From the NCBI RefSeq assembly GCF_014647655.1, contig NZ_BMPP01000020.1, forward strand, positions 1-63,336: DNA of 63,336 nt, read 5' to 3'. This document shows positions 52,119 to 61,100 of this stretch, one piece after another. Under the pieces are notes generated by a model, which saw nothing but the letters and a program-made list of their open reading frames with translations, made no database searches and had not been told where the DNA came from. A program made the position numbers and the translations under genes. Numbering within the stretch: the first letter of the stretch is position 1; each line of letters begins with the position of its first letter. The stretch comes from Deinococcus malanensis (GTDB taxonomy: Bacteria; Deinococcota; Deinococci; Deinococcales; Deinococcaceae).

Positions 52119-52436
52119 ATGAAGGCAACACTTGAAATCTATCCTTGGAATCGAGACCTGCTCCGTCACATCCTCACGCACGACCCAGGAGGCGAGGGCA
52201 CCGGCGGAGGGCAAACGATGTGTGGCACCGGCTGGGACGAGTGCGCGGACTTTACCTTGCCAGACGGACGGTGCATCAGCGTGATGTTCAGCGTGGACGA
52301 CTCGACAGCAACCATCGGTGTGTTCGACCACGCGGCATCCGACCCCACCCTGCTCCGGTACGAAGGGGAGCCGGCCGAGGCACTCACCGTGCTGATCGAC
52401 AGCCTTGTGGCGCTCGGGCACTCATTGCCCCGCTGA
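52119..52436 (+). CDS. Uncharacterised small protein
   Basis: 105 residues starting MKATLEIYPWNRDLLRHILT. It has a Gly-rich turn with a Cys (GGGQTMCGTGWDECADF), two beta-like stretches (GRCISVMFSVDDSTATIGVF) and a helical end. There is no signal or membrane segment and no known family. The ribosome binding site is weak (AAGAGAT). It lies between the CRISPR remnant and the integrase gene, convergent with the latter. Confidence 0.6.
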   Translation: MKATLEIYPWNRDLLRHILTHDPGGEGTGGGQTMCGTGWDECADFTLPDGRCISVMFSVDDSTATIGVFDHAASDPTLLRYEGEPAEALTVLIDSLVALGHSLPR

Positions 52437-52469
52437 TCCAGAAAGGGAGTTGTCTTGAGACGAAAAAGA

Positions 52470-52484
52470 CGGCCAAAATGGCCG
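52470..52484. terminator. Bidirectional hairpin terminator
   Basis: CGGCCA-AAA-TGGCCG is a perfect 6-bp stem. On the minus strand it is followed by TCTTTTTC, which suits termination of the integrase transcript; on the plus strand CCTTTG follows, a weaker tail. It sits between the two convergent genes. Confidence 0.65.
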
Positions 52485-52610
52485 CCTTTGATGTCGAATA
52501 GTATACCCCGACATCCACGTATACGCAACGTATGCATCCCGATTCCCTGGGCTGGACTCTGGACAGCCGAGAAACGCGCTCCCGAGGCGCCCTCGCCCCT
52601 CAGTCAGGGT

Positions 52611-53636
52611 TCAGAGATCAGCGAGTTCAGCCGCCAGGTCATCCGCCGGCACATCGACATACGCCCTGGTCGTGTTGACATTCGCGTGACCCAGATGATG
52701 TGCCACACGAACAAAATCCCGCGTCCGCCGGTACAATAAGGTACCGTTGTATTTCCGGAACGCATGAAAGCCCGCCCAGGGCAGACCTTCCTGCTCCATC
52801 AGGCGCCGCAGATGGTACGCGGCACCGGACCGGTGGGCGAACGAGAACAGGCGTCCATTCTTGCCCTGACCCGCGTGGGCCCGCAGGGCTTCGAGGAGGG
52901 TGCCCGAGATGCCGACGATCCGCCGCTTACCCCCTTTTCCGTGCACGGTCAGGCGGTGGCTGGCGGTGTCGACCTGGGCCCAGGTGAGGGTCAGGGCTTC
53001 CTCGATGCGCAATCCCGCATGGGCAGTCAGGAGGATCAGGACCCGCAGGTCGGTGCGCTGCTCCCGTTCCGCAGCGGCTAACGTGCGGTGCACCACGGTC
53101 TCGCGATGTGGCGGCCGCCGGGTAATCGCGTCGGTCCGGTCCCGCGGTTGCGGTACATCCTCGAACGGGTGGGCCGTGGTGACTTGCGCCCAACGCAAGG
53201 CCGCGTATAGGGCGTTGGCGGCCGCCACCCGGGAGCGGGCGGTCGCGGCTGCTTTGGGTCTGGTGCCGTCCCGGTTGACCGTCAGGCTGCTCACCCAGAA
53301 CGCGGCGTCGTTCCGCCTGGGACGCAGCAGGTTCCAGGCGCGCTCCTCAGCGTGGGCCAGAAATTGCCGGACGCCAGTGCGGTATGAGCGCAGGGTGTGT
53401 GGACTGATGCGGATGCCTGCTTGGGTGAGCGTGGTCAGGTAGGCGACGGTCAGGTCCCACAGCACCTCGGCGTCTTTGTCGCGGGCGGCTTCGGTGGCGC
53501 GGCGGCGGAGTTCAGCTTCGTGGAGGCTGGTCCAGTTCGAGGCCTGGTCCAGGAGGTGGCCCCGGCGGAGGTCGAGGGTGAGGGCGTAGGTGGAGTTCGC
53601 TTCTGGACTGTGCTGGCTCTCTCCCCTGGTGTCCAT
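52611..53636 (-). CDS. Tyrosine recombinase (phage integrase family)
   Basis: 341 residues. A SAM-like core-binding domain covers about residues 45-155 (SPHTLRSYRTGVRQFLAHAE). The catalytic domain has all residues: Arg210 in HAGLRIEEAL, Lys around 234-237 in HGKGGKRR, His291 and Arg294 in HAFRKY, His317 in LGHANVNTTRAY and nucleophile Tyr326. XerC/XerD-like enzymes resolve dimers or integrate elements. It ends ADDLAAELADL without an extra domain. A promoter palindrome precedes it. Its presence next to a CRISPR relic and decayed genes suggests an integration hot spot. Confidence 0.95.
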   Translation of the reverse strand: MDTRGESQHSPEANSTYALTLDLRRGHLLDQASNWTSLHEAELRRRATEAARDKDAEVLWDLTVAYLTTLTQAGIRISPHTLRSYRTGVRQFLAHAEERAWNLLRPRRNDAAFWVSSLTVNRDGTRPKAAATARSRVAAANALYAALRWAQVTTAHPFEDVPQPRDRTDAITRRPPHRETVVHRTLAAAEREQRTDLRVLILLTAHAGLRIEEALTLTWAQVDTASHRLTVHGKGGKRRIVGISGTLLEALRAHAGQGKNGRLFSFAHRSGAAYHLRRLMEQEGLPWAGFHAFRKYNGTLLYRRTRDFVRVAHHLGHANVNTTRAYVDVPADDLAAELADL

Positions 53637-53645
53637 CTTTTAGAT

Positions 53646-53661
53646 GATAACTACAATTATC
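53646..53661 (-). promoter_or_regulatory. Palindrome at the integrase promoter
   Basis: GATAA (53646-53650) and TTATC (53657-53661) are inverted arms six bases apart in AT-rich DNA, 10-25 bp before the integrase ATG at 53636. On the minus strand GATAAT could be a -10 element, so a repressor binding here would block transcription. Confidence 0.4.
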
Positions 53662-54331
53662 GCAAAAAGGGACGAGGGGAGACCTCGGGACTTCATCCGC
53701 CTTGACCATGTGCCGCTCAACGGCCGGGAGTGAGACCCCCAGGCCTGGCCCCACGACCCCCACAGTCCGACGCTGCCCTCCCGCGCACTCCAGCAGCCGG
53801 GCGGTCACCGCCTTCAGCTCGTCAGGCTCACTTCAGTGGCTCACCTCCCCACACCGTTCCCATTCCAGGACCCCGCCGTCCCGGAGGCCCGGTTCAGCCA
53901 GTGGGGACGCGGCCTGACGCCTCCCGCAGGGACCACACCCGCAAGGTCAGGAGGTGAATCGGCGCACCCGCGTCGACCTCCCGCCAAATGGCCTGGGCAA
54001 CGACATCCAGTCGCTGCTGCGGATTCGCATGAACACCGTGTTCAGACGCTCCGGCGTCCCCGCGAGGACAACCGCGTGGCCGGTTCCCACCCCTGCACGT
54101 TCAGGCTGAACCGCAGGAAGCCAGAACTTCTGACTCCTCCCCTCAGGAACTGGCCCTCATCTGGCTCCAGAGTCGCCCTGCCCCCACTGCACTCTGCGGC
54201 CGATCACTCACCGCTGTTGAGCGACGGTACCGCACTTTTTCCAGTCGGACCGACCGAAAGTACAGCTTCTTTGCGTGATAAAATCCATACCAATCCTCAA
54301 TCAAAACTTCATTTTCCTGGAGAGGTCCTCC
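53662..54331. other. Gap with decayed sequence
   Basis: 670 bp. The minus strand near 53700-53790 reads GLGVSLPAVERHMVKADEV, which recalls a helix-turn-helix, but the frame has no good start or continuation. A diverged copy of this part lies at 57388-57492. The stretch 54200-54331 is AT-richer and should hold the promoter of the DUF433-like gene. Confidence 0.4.
53689..53783. repeat. Diverged direct repeat, left copy
   Basis: Shares TCATCCGCCTTGACCA (53693-53708) and ACGCTGCCCTCCCG (about 53770-53783) with 57392-57407 and 57479-57492, in the same order and orientation and at similar spacing (77 versus 87 bp). TGAGACCC and GGCCT also recur between them. Confidence 0.55.
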
Positions 54332-54691
54332 ATGAATGACTGTACTTTTGCCCTGCCTCCACCCCAGGCATTTCCATCCGCCGCCACCCGGGCTTCCCGT
54401 CCCAGATCCGTGGCGGCCCCCGACGCCCCGGTCATCCTGACCCTGAGCCGCCTGCTGAGCCAGCTCGACCTCACGCCCACCCTGGCCCTGATGGCCCGCA
54501 TCGAACTGCGCGGTGCCGAGCGCCGGCCGCGGGTGCGTGGCAAAGGCATCACCGTTCCGGACGTGCTCAGGACCGCCCGGCGCTGCTGCACTCTGGAAGA
54601 GGTGCTCGAAGTCCGGCCCGGCCTCCATGAACTCGACGTCGCCGCCTGCCTGGCCTACGACCAGAAAGTGCGCGAACTGCGGCGGGAGTAA
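54332..54691 (+). CDS. DUF433-like protein
   Basis: 119 residues. The last 60 resemble DUF433: PRVRGKGITVPDVLRTARRC, then TLEEVLEVRPGLHELDVAAC and LAYDQKVREL, matching the R.RGTRIPV..IL....G.S.EEIL..YPGL...D..AALAYA pattern. DUF433 proteins are often antitoxins or DNA-binding partners in toxin-antitoxin pairs. The N-terminal 50 residues are Ala/Pro/Arg-rich and unlike other members. ATG 54332 has GAGAGG six bases before it. No toxin gene of the usual PIN type follows. Confidence 0.72.
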   Translation: MNDCTFALPPPQAFPSAATRASRPRSVAAPDAPVILTLSRLLSQLDLTPTLALMARIELRGAERRPRVRGKGITVPDVLRTARRCCTLEEVLEVRPGLHELDVAACLAYDQKVRELRRE

Positions 54692-54929
54692 GCCGCGCAT
54701 GGACCGTGTGGCGGCTCCTACCTTCTGCGGGAGACGACGGGGCCGCGCCGGCACCGGGGGCGCCCTCAGGAGGTCCAGGGCCTCGATCTCCGCCGCTTCT
54801 GACTGCCGAGCTTCCTCGCCTGGGCTGCCCAGTCCCAGGCTCGCCGCCCGGGACCGGGCACCCAACCGTCATGACCGGCTTGTGGGCGCTAAAACCACTG
54901 TTCCCCGGCACCACAACCAGGAGTGGAGG

Positions 54930-57158
54930 ATGACCATGCAGAGCCTCGCCGCCACCGCACTCGCTGCCACGCTCGTCATACTTGGCACTGCCGGCACAGG
55001 TGCGGACGCGTGGCCCTGGATGAACCCCACCCTCAGCCCGGACCAGCGCGCCGACCTCGTGCTGCGGCAGATGACTCCCGACGAGAAGCAGCGCCTCGTG
55101 TTCGGCTCTTTCGCGACCGACCTCCCCGCGAAGTTTTACCGTGCGCCGCGGGAAGCACGCTACGGCTCCGCCGGCTACGTGCCCGGCATCCCACGCCTCG
55201 GCCTCCCACCGCAGTGGCAGACCGACGCTGGCATCGGCGTCGCCACCCAGGGCAGCGCGCCGAAAAAGCTCGAGCGGACCGCTCTCCCCTCCGGGATCGC
55301 AACCACCGCCAGCTGGAATCCGGAGATCGCCCGCCGGGGCGGCGCGATGATCGGCCGCGAAGCACGGCTGTCCGGCTTCAACGTGATGCTCGCGGGCGGC
55401 GTCAACCTGGCGCGCGACCCCCGCAACGGCCGCACCTTCGAATACGGCGGCGAGGACCCTCTGCTGGCCGGCACCATGATCGGCCACCACGTTGCCGGGA
55501 TCCAGTCCAACCACATCATCTCGACGGTCAAGCATTTCGCGCTCAACAACCAGGAGAGCGGGCGCCACCTCCTCGATGCACGAATCGACGAAGCAGGCGC
55601 GCGCATGTCCGACCTCCTCGCCTTTCAGTTCGCGATCGAGCGGTCAGATGCGGGTTCGGTGATGTGCGCCTACAACCGGGTGAATGGCACCTACGCCTGC
55701 GAGAATCACTGGCTGCTGACGCAGGTGCTAAGAGACGACTGGGGCTTTCGCGGGTATGTGCTGTCGGACTGGGGCGCGGTCCACAGCACCGAGCAGTCGG
55801 CCAAGGCCGGGCTCGACCAGGACTCCGGCTTTCCATTCGACGCACAGCCTTATTTCGGTGCGCCGCTCCGCCAGGCGGTCGCACAGGGCCGCGTCACCGG
55901 GCACCGGCTGAACGAGATGGCGCACCGGATCCTGCGCGCCATGTTCGACAACGGTGTGGTGGACCATCCGGTGACGCCGCAGGAGACGGAGATCGACTTC
56001 GCTGCCCATGCGGAAGTGACCCGCACCGCGGCCGAGCAGGGCGCCGTCCTCCTCAGGAACGAAGGGCGCCTTCTCCCGCTGAGCGCTGACCTGCGGCGGA
56101 TCGCGGTCATCGGGGGTCATGCGGATGTCGGCGTGCTCTCGGGCGGCGGCTCATCGCAGACCTATCCGCGGGGTGGCAACGCCGTGCCCGGCCTGGAGCC
56201 GCGGACCTGGCCGGGGCCGATCGTCTATTATCCCTCCTCGCCGGTGCGCGCGATCCAGGCGCAGGTGCCGGGCGCGCAGGTGAGCTTCCACGACGGCACC
56301 GATGCCGCGGAAGCAGCACATGCCGCGCGTGAAGCCGACGTCGCGATTGTCTTCGGCACGCAGTGGGCCAGTGAATCCATCGACGTGCCGCTTACCCTGC
56401 CGGGCCATCAGGACGCGCTCATCGCCGCCGTCGCCGCGGCCAATCCGCGCACCGTCGTGGTGCTCGAGACCGGCGGGCCGGTCCTGATGCCGTGGGTGAC
56501 CCAGGTGCCGGCGATTCTGGAAGCCTGGTATCCCGGGACCGAGGGCGGGCAGGCGATCGCCAACCTCCTGTTCGGCCGGGTGAATCCTTCCGGCCGGTTA
56601 CCGATCACCTTCCCCCGCGACGAGAGTCAGTTGCCGCGCCCGCGGCTCGATGGCAACGGCCTGCGGCCGGGCACGCCCTTCAGCGTTGACTATTTTGAAG
56701 GTGCGCGGGTCGGGTATCGCTGGTTCGACGCCAACAACCTCGAGCCGCTCTTTCCGTTCGGGTACGGCCTCACGTACACGCAGTTCGAGTATGACCGGCT
56801 GCGTGCCGGTGTCGACGGGCAGGATCTCGTGGTCAGCTTCCGGGTGGAGAATAAGGGGCCGCGGCGTGGCCGGGACGTGCCGCAGGTGTATGTTTCGCCG
56901 GCTGGTGGCGGCTGGGAGGCCCCGCGCCGCCTGGCCGGGTTCGCCAGTGTGGAACTCGAGCCCGGTGGTGATCAGATGGTCACGCTCTCGGTCGATCCGC
57001 GCACGCTCGCCACCTGGGACACGGCCGCACGCGAATGGCGGATTGCCCGCGGAGCGTACCGCGTGATGGTTGGCACCCACTCGCGCGACGTCAAGGAGAC
57101 GGAGACCGTGCACCTCCCCGAGCGGCGGCTCCCCGCCGGCTGGCGGCCTGGAAGCTGA
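54930..57158 (+). CDS. Exported glycoside hydrolase family 3 beta-glucosidase
   Basis: 742 residues. A signal peptide (AATALAATLVILGTAGTGADA) leads to the GH3 barrel with NLARDPRNGRTFEYGGEDPL, VKHFALNNQESGR and the nucleophile Asp in GYVLSDWGAVHS. The alpha/beta sandwich (GAVLLRNEGRLLPLSADLRR, LPGHQDALIAAVAAANPRTV) follows, then a fibronectin-III-like end (VTLSVDPRTL). All known core motifs are intact. It releases glucose or other sugars from beta-linked oligosaccharides outside the cytoplasm. The sequence resembles enzymes from Proteobacteria such as sphingomonads, so transfer is possible. ATG 54930 and 54936 are both well placed after AGGAG/GGAGG. Confidence 0.94.
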   Translation: MTMQSLAATALAATLVILGTAGTGADAWPWMNPTLSPDQRADLVLRQMTPDEKQRLVFGSFATDLPAKFYRAPREARYGSAGYVPGIPRLGLPPQWQTDAGIGVATQGSAPKKLERTALPSGIATTASWNPEIARRGGAMIGREARLSGFNVMLAGGVNLARDPRNGRTFEYGGEDPLLAGTMIGHHVAGIQSNHIISTVKHFALNNQESGRHLLDARIDEAGARMSDLLAFQFAIERSDAGSVMCAYNRVNGTYACENHWLLTQVLRDDWGFRGYVLSDWGAVHSTEQSAKAGLDQDSGFPFDAQPYFGAPLRQAVAQGRVTGHRLNEMAHRILRAMFDNGVVDHPVTPQETEIDFAAHAEVTRTAAEQGAVLLRNEGRLLPLSADLRRIAVIGGHADVGVLSGGGSSQTYPRGGNAVPGLEPRTWPGPIVYYPSSPVRAIQAQVPGAQVSFHDGTDAAEAAHAAREADVAIVFGTQWASESIDVPLTLPGHQDALIAAVAAANPRTVVVLETGGPVLMPWVTQVPAILEAWYPGTEGGQAIANLLFGRVNPSGRLPITFPRDESQLPRPRLDGNGLRPGTPFSVDYFEGARVGYRWFDANNLEPLFPFGYGLTYTQFEYDRLRAGVDGQDLVVSFRVENKGPRRGRDVPQVYVSPAGGGWEAPRRLAGFASVELEPGGDQMVTLSVDPRTLATWDTAAREWRIARGAYRVMVGTHSRDVKETETVHLPERRLPAGWRPGS

Positions 57159-57314
57159 CTGACGCCGCCCGCGAGCGCACCCACAGTAGGTCCGTCGGGC
57201 GCAGCTGAGGCTTGCCAGTCGCCTGGGCCAGCCTTATACACAGTTCCCGGGACGCCACACACGCCGGTGCCACCGCTGAGATCCCCTGCCTCGAAGGCCA
57301 GCGCCGCGCCCAGT

Positions 57315-57358
57315 CCGGTCGCCAGCAGGATGGACAGGTCAATCCTGCTGGCGACCGG
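57315..57358. repeat. 16-bp perfect inverted repeat
   Basis: CCGGTCGCCAGCAGGA (57315-57330) and TCCTGCTGGCGACCGG (57343-57358), separated by 12 bases. On RNA this would be a very stable hairpin. It lies 157 bp after the glycosidase gene and could end its transcript or protect it from exonucleases. Confidence 0.75.
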
Positions 57359-57387
57359 CCCCAGGGCGCACCCGTACCAGACCAGGT

Positions 57388-57492
57388 GACCTCATCCGCC
57401 TTGACCACCCTCAGCCAACCAGCAGGGGGTGAGACCCACTGGCCTCACCCCCTGCTGGACACCCCCACCCTTCATTCCACGCTGCCCTCCCG
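57388..57492. repeat. Diverged direct repeat, right copy
   Basis: Partner of 53689-53783, flanking the 3.6-kb segment that holds the DUF433-like and glycosidase genes. Anchors are TCATCCGCCTTGACCA at 57392-57407 and ACGCTGCCCTCCCG at 57479-57492. Confidence 0.55.
57419..57458. repeat. 15-bp perfect inverted repeat
   Basis: CCAGCAGGGGGTGAG (57419-57433) and CTCACCCCCTGCTGG (57444-57458), with a 10-base loop. It is 60 bp from the preceding 16-bp repeat and shares the CCAGCAGG core with it. It lies inside the right copy of the diverged repeat; the left copy lacks the hairpin. Confidence 0.78.
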
Positions 57493-57531
57493 AGCAAACA
57501 AGCCAGAAAGCGGGCGTTCAGTACCACTGCT

Positions 57532-57900
57532 TTAGCGGAGGCCGCGGAACTCGTTCAGGCGCACCACCCCCGCATACTCGCTCGCCTCAAAGACATTGCC
57601 GGTGGCTTTCTGCCCGGAGAACGCCAACGCAGTCTGCCGCGTCCCCGAGTGATACCAGCGGACAATCAATGTGCCGTCCGCGAAGGCCACCGTCTGCACC
57701 GGACCGTATCCGGCCCGCTGAAGCATACCGGCCAGCTCCTGCACGCGTTGCTCGCACTCCGCACGGGTGAGATTGCTGCCTGCCATCCCCGCCATCTGCG
57801 AGCTCAGGGAGCTTACCTGACTGGCTTGTCCGAGGCCACCCATCACTACCGAGGCGGTCACCGTCAACTGCACAGCACGAATCCAGTGGATGTTACGCAT
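57532..57900 (-). CDS. Exported protein of unknown function
   Basis: 122 residues. A signal-like N-terminus (IHWIRAVQLTVTASVVMGGL) precedes a Ser/Met-rich linker and a compact domain. The domain starts LTRAECEQRVQELAGMLQRA, then GYGPVQTVAFADGTLIVRWY and TALAFSGQKATGNVFEASEY. The strand-helix pattern and the single Cys are reminiscent of small periplasmic proteins, but no family is recognised. It is convergent with the glycosidase gene and divergent from the large regulator. Confidence 0.72.
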   Translation of the reverse strand: MRNIHWIRAVQLTVTASVVMGGLGQASQVSSLSSQMAGMAGSNLTRAECEQRVQELAGMLQRAGYGPVQTVAFADGTLIVRWYHSGTRQTALAFSGQKATGNVFEASEYAGVVRLNEFRGLR

Positions 57901-58108
57901 GATGCTTCCTCCGCGGCAGGTCCTGGCCTGCCATCGCGCTCACCCGTGAAGGTGTTGGCGCCAAGTGGATCGTCAGGGCTCTCGTGCTGGTGAAGGCGGA
58001 AGAGAGACCCAGGGGGGACTTTTCGTCCGTGATCTCCTGCTCTCGCGGGGGTGGTTCCCCGGGGCTACACTGAAGTCTCGAACGACACCGTTACGTTAGG
58101 AAGTGACC

Positions 58109-61100
58109 GTGACAAGACCGCAACAAGCGTCTGATTCACCGTACCCGCTGGAGTTCCTGTTTCTGGGGAGTCCGGAAGTCCGGTCTGCCGGACAGTCCTG
58201 GCATCCCAGAACCCGCAAGACGCTGGCCTTGCTGGCCTACCTCATGCTCAACCCCGCACCGCACGCCCGTGATCGGCTCGCGGCGATGTTGTGGCCTGAC
58301 GCGGAGCGACAACAGGGCCGGGCGAGCGTGCGCACCTCGCTCGCACAGATCGCCGCGCTCCTCAGCCGTCAATCCACGCTCCTGATCACCGACCGGGATC
58401 ACGTGGCTTTGAACAGCGCCACACTGTGGGTGGACGTGCACCGCCTGACGGCGCACGCTGCCATGACCACTCAGACGTCTCGTGAATTGGCTGAGACCGC
58501 CGCGCTCTACCGTGGTGATCTCCTGAATGGTCTGGATTTTCCCGACCTTCCTGAATACACCGAGTGGCTCGAAACGGAACGGGAGACGGCCCGACTCGCG
58601 CTCGACAGGCTCCTGTCTCTTCAAATCCTGCGGCATCAGCAGGCTGGAGAGCTGGAAGCTGCCGTCGACGCTGCCCGTCAACGCCTTCGGCACGACCCCC
58701 TCAACGAGGCGGCACACGCCCGCCTGATCGAATTGCACGTCCAGTCAGACCAGCCCACCGCCGCATTGGCGGCCTACCGTTCCTGCAAGCAGACGCTTGA
58801 ACGGGAACTCGGGATTTCTCCGTCCGCAGCCACCACGGCCCTCATGGCCACGCTGCCGAAGGACCCCCCCTCAGGCTGGACCTCACCCCATCCCGACCCA
58901 GGCAGTCCTCACCTGGTCGGTCGCGATGATGCGTGGCTCCGCCTGAGTGAGGCTTGGGCCCGTCACCAGACGGTCTTCGTCACCGGGGTGCCCGGCGTCG
59001 GAAAAACCCGCCTGGTTCACGACTTCGTCCGGTCTCAACCTGGGACGCCTCTCTTTCGTCAGGCACGGCCAGGAGAGCGCCATGTTCCGTACGCTTCCCA
59101 GGTCGAGGTGTTGAGGACCCTGGTGAATGCCCGGGGTAATTTGCCGTCACTTCTTCCACCCTGGGTGCAACACGAGCTCGCCCGCCTCCTGCCAGAATTT
59201 GGTGCTGCTTCCCAGGAGCCGATCCAGAACCAGACCGACTGGCTCCGCTTGCATGACGCCCTGGGCGTGGCCCTTCAAGCCGGGAGTACCGTCCTGTCCG
59301 CGGTCGTGATCGACGACCTGCATTCCTTCGACCCGACCAGCCTGGATGTCATCCTGTACCTGCTCGGGAAACGTCAGGCTGAGCGCACATGCCGGCACAT
59401 CTACACCTACCGGCAGGGAGAGCTGCCGCCCGCATTTGAAAGCAGTCTTCAGTCATTCGTTGAGCGGGGCCAGGCAGTCATTCTCGAAGTGGAACCTCTC
59501 GGTCAGATGCATGTCGCCGAGATGATTGACCGCTTCCTCCCGGGCAAGCTGTTGAAGCGCCGCACCGACGAACTCCCTGCGGTCGCTGCGCTCCTTCACC
59601 GCTTCACGGGAGGTAATCCGCTCTTCGTGCTGGAAACCTTACGCGCACTTCAGGAGCAGGGCCGTCTTGATACCCTCACTCCTGAACGGTTCGAGAACCG
59701 CCGCCGGGCGCTGCGGTTCCCGCGCACCGCGAGCGTCACGACCGTCATCACCTCCCGCCTGAGCAACCTCTCTGTGGAAGCGTTGACCCTGGCACGTGTG
59801 GCGGCCGTCATGGACGAGCATTTCACCTTGCACAGGGGTGCAGCCATCCTGGGGTGGGCCTTGCCTGCGCTGGGCACGGCCAGCGAGGAGCTGGAACGAA
59901 CGCATGTCTGGTCCGGGCCGAAGTTCAGTCATGATCTGCTCCAGGAAACTGTCCTCGAAAGTATTCCTGAGTCCACGGGCTCCTTATTCCATGCCGCCGC
60001 ACTTGAGGTGTTGAAGGACGACGCCGTACCTGCGGCCGTGTTGCTCAGGCATGCACAGCGCGCGGGGAAGAAGGCAGAGACCGTGCGATACGGGTTGCGT
60101 GCAGGACTGGACGCCTACCGGCTCCGGGCACTGACGCTGGCAGCTGCTTACCTGGAGGAGGTGCGGTCAGCACTCAAGCAGTCCGCTGAGCAGGGCGGTA
60201 CGGCTCTCCTGACGGACCAGGACCGTTTTGAGTTGTACCGTGCCCTTCACCGGAGTTACTGGGAGAGCGGCCTGAATCTGCCGGCCCGGGAGGGCGAAGT
60301 GCTTCAGGAGCTCTTCGACTGGGAAGATCAGGTCAAGGATGAAACCGTACGCCGGGAAATTCAGTACGAACGGGCCGACCGCCACGTCGTCATGACGGGA
60401 GACGGTGAACCCATGCGGCAGTTGCTGACCACCTGGATCAGTGACGCGAGGGCGCATGGACGTGCGCGTGACGAACTGCACGCCGTCCGGGAACTTGCCT
60501 TGCTGGAGTGGAGTCTGGGGCAATTCCACGCCGCGCAGTCAGCTTCAGAACGCGCATTGCATGTCGCTCAACAGGTAGCTGATGGTCAGCTGGTCGGAGC
60601 CGTGACAGGTGAACTCGCTTACCACACCAGCAGCAGTGGGGATTGGAAACATGCGGAAGACCTGTTTCAGGTGGCCGCGAGGGACACGGACCAGCAACAT
60701 GCGTTTCAGCACGCAGAGATAACCTGGACACGGGCCGTCAACCAGATTCACCTGGGCCGGGCGAAGGAAGCGGCAGGAGATTTGCGGCAGGCTGTTGCAG
60801 GATGGGCCGCCCTCGAGGAGCACGTTCGAGGGCTTCACGCGCGCGTGGCGCTGGGAGCGGCCTTGGTTGAGGTTGGAAACTACTCCGAAGTTTCGGCACT
60901 CGCGGCCTCTTGTGCTGAGGAGAGCCAGACGACGGAATGGCTCGGCTTCGCGACCATGTCTACGGCCGCGTTGCTGTGGTGGCACCTCGGGCGGGTCCGG
61001 GAGGCCAGGCGCACGCTTGACGCAGCGGGCCAGTGCGTGGTTCGTCCTCAGGGCTTTGGGCCGCTGGTGCGCTGTCGTTCGGCCAGTCTGCGTTGTGCGC

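Larger units (their letters stand above)
57159..57531. other. Gap with two long hairpins and a decayed frame
   Basis: 373 bp after the glycosidase stop. The minus strand reads protein-like pieces in two frames, for example GPVASRIDLSILLATGLGAA and RLAQATGKPQLRPTDLLWVR, without an intact gene. It also contains two separate perfect inverted repeats and the right copy of the diverged direct repeat. Confidence 0.45.
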
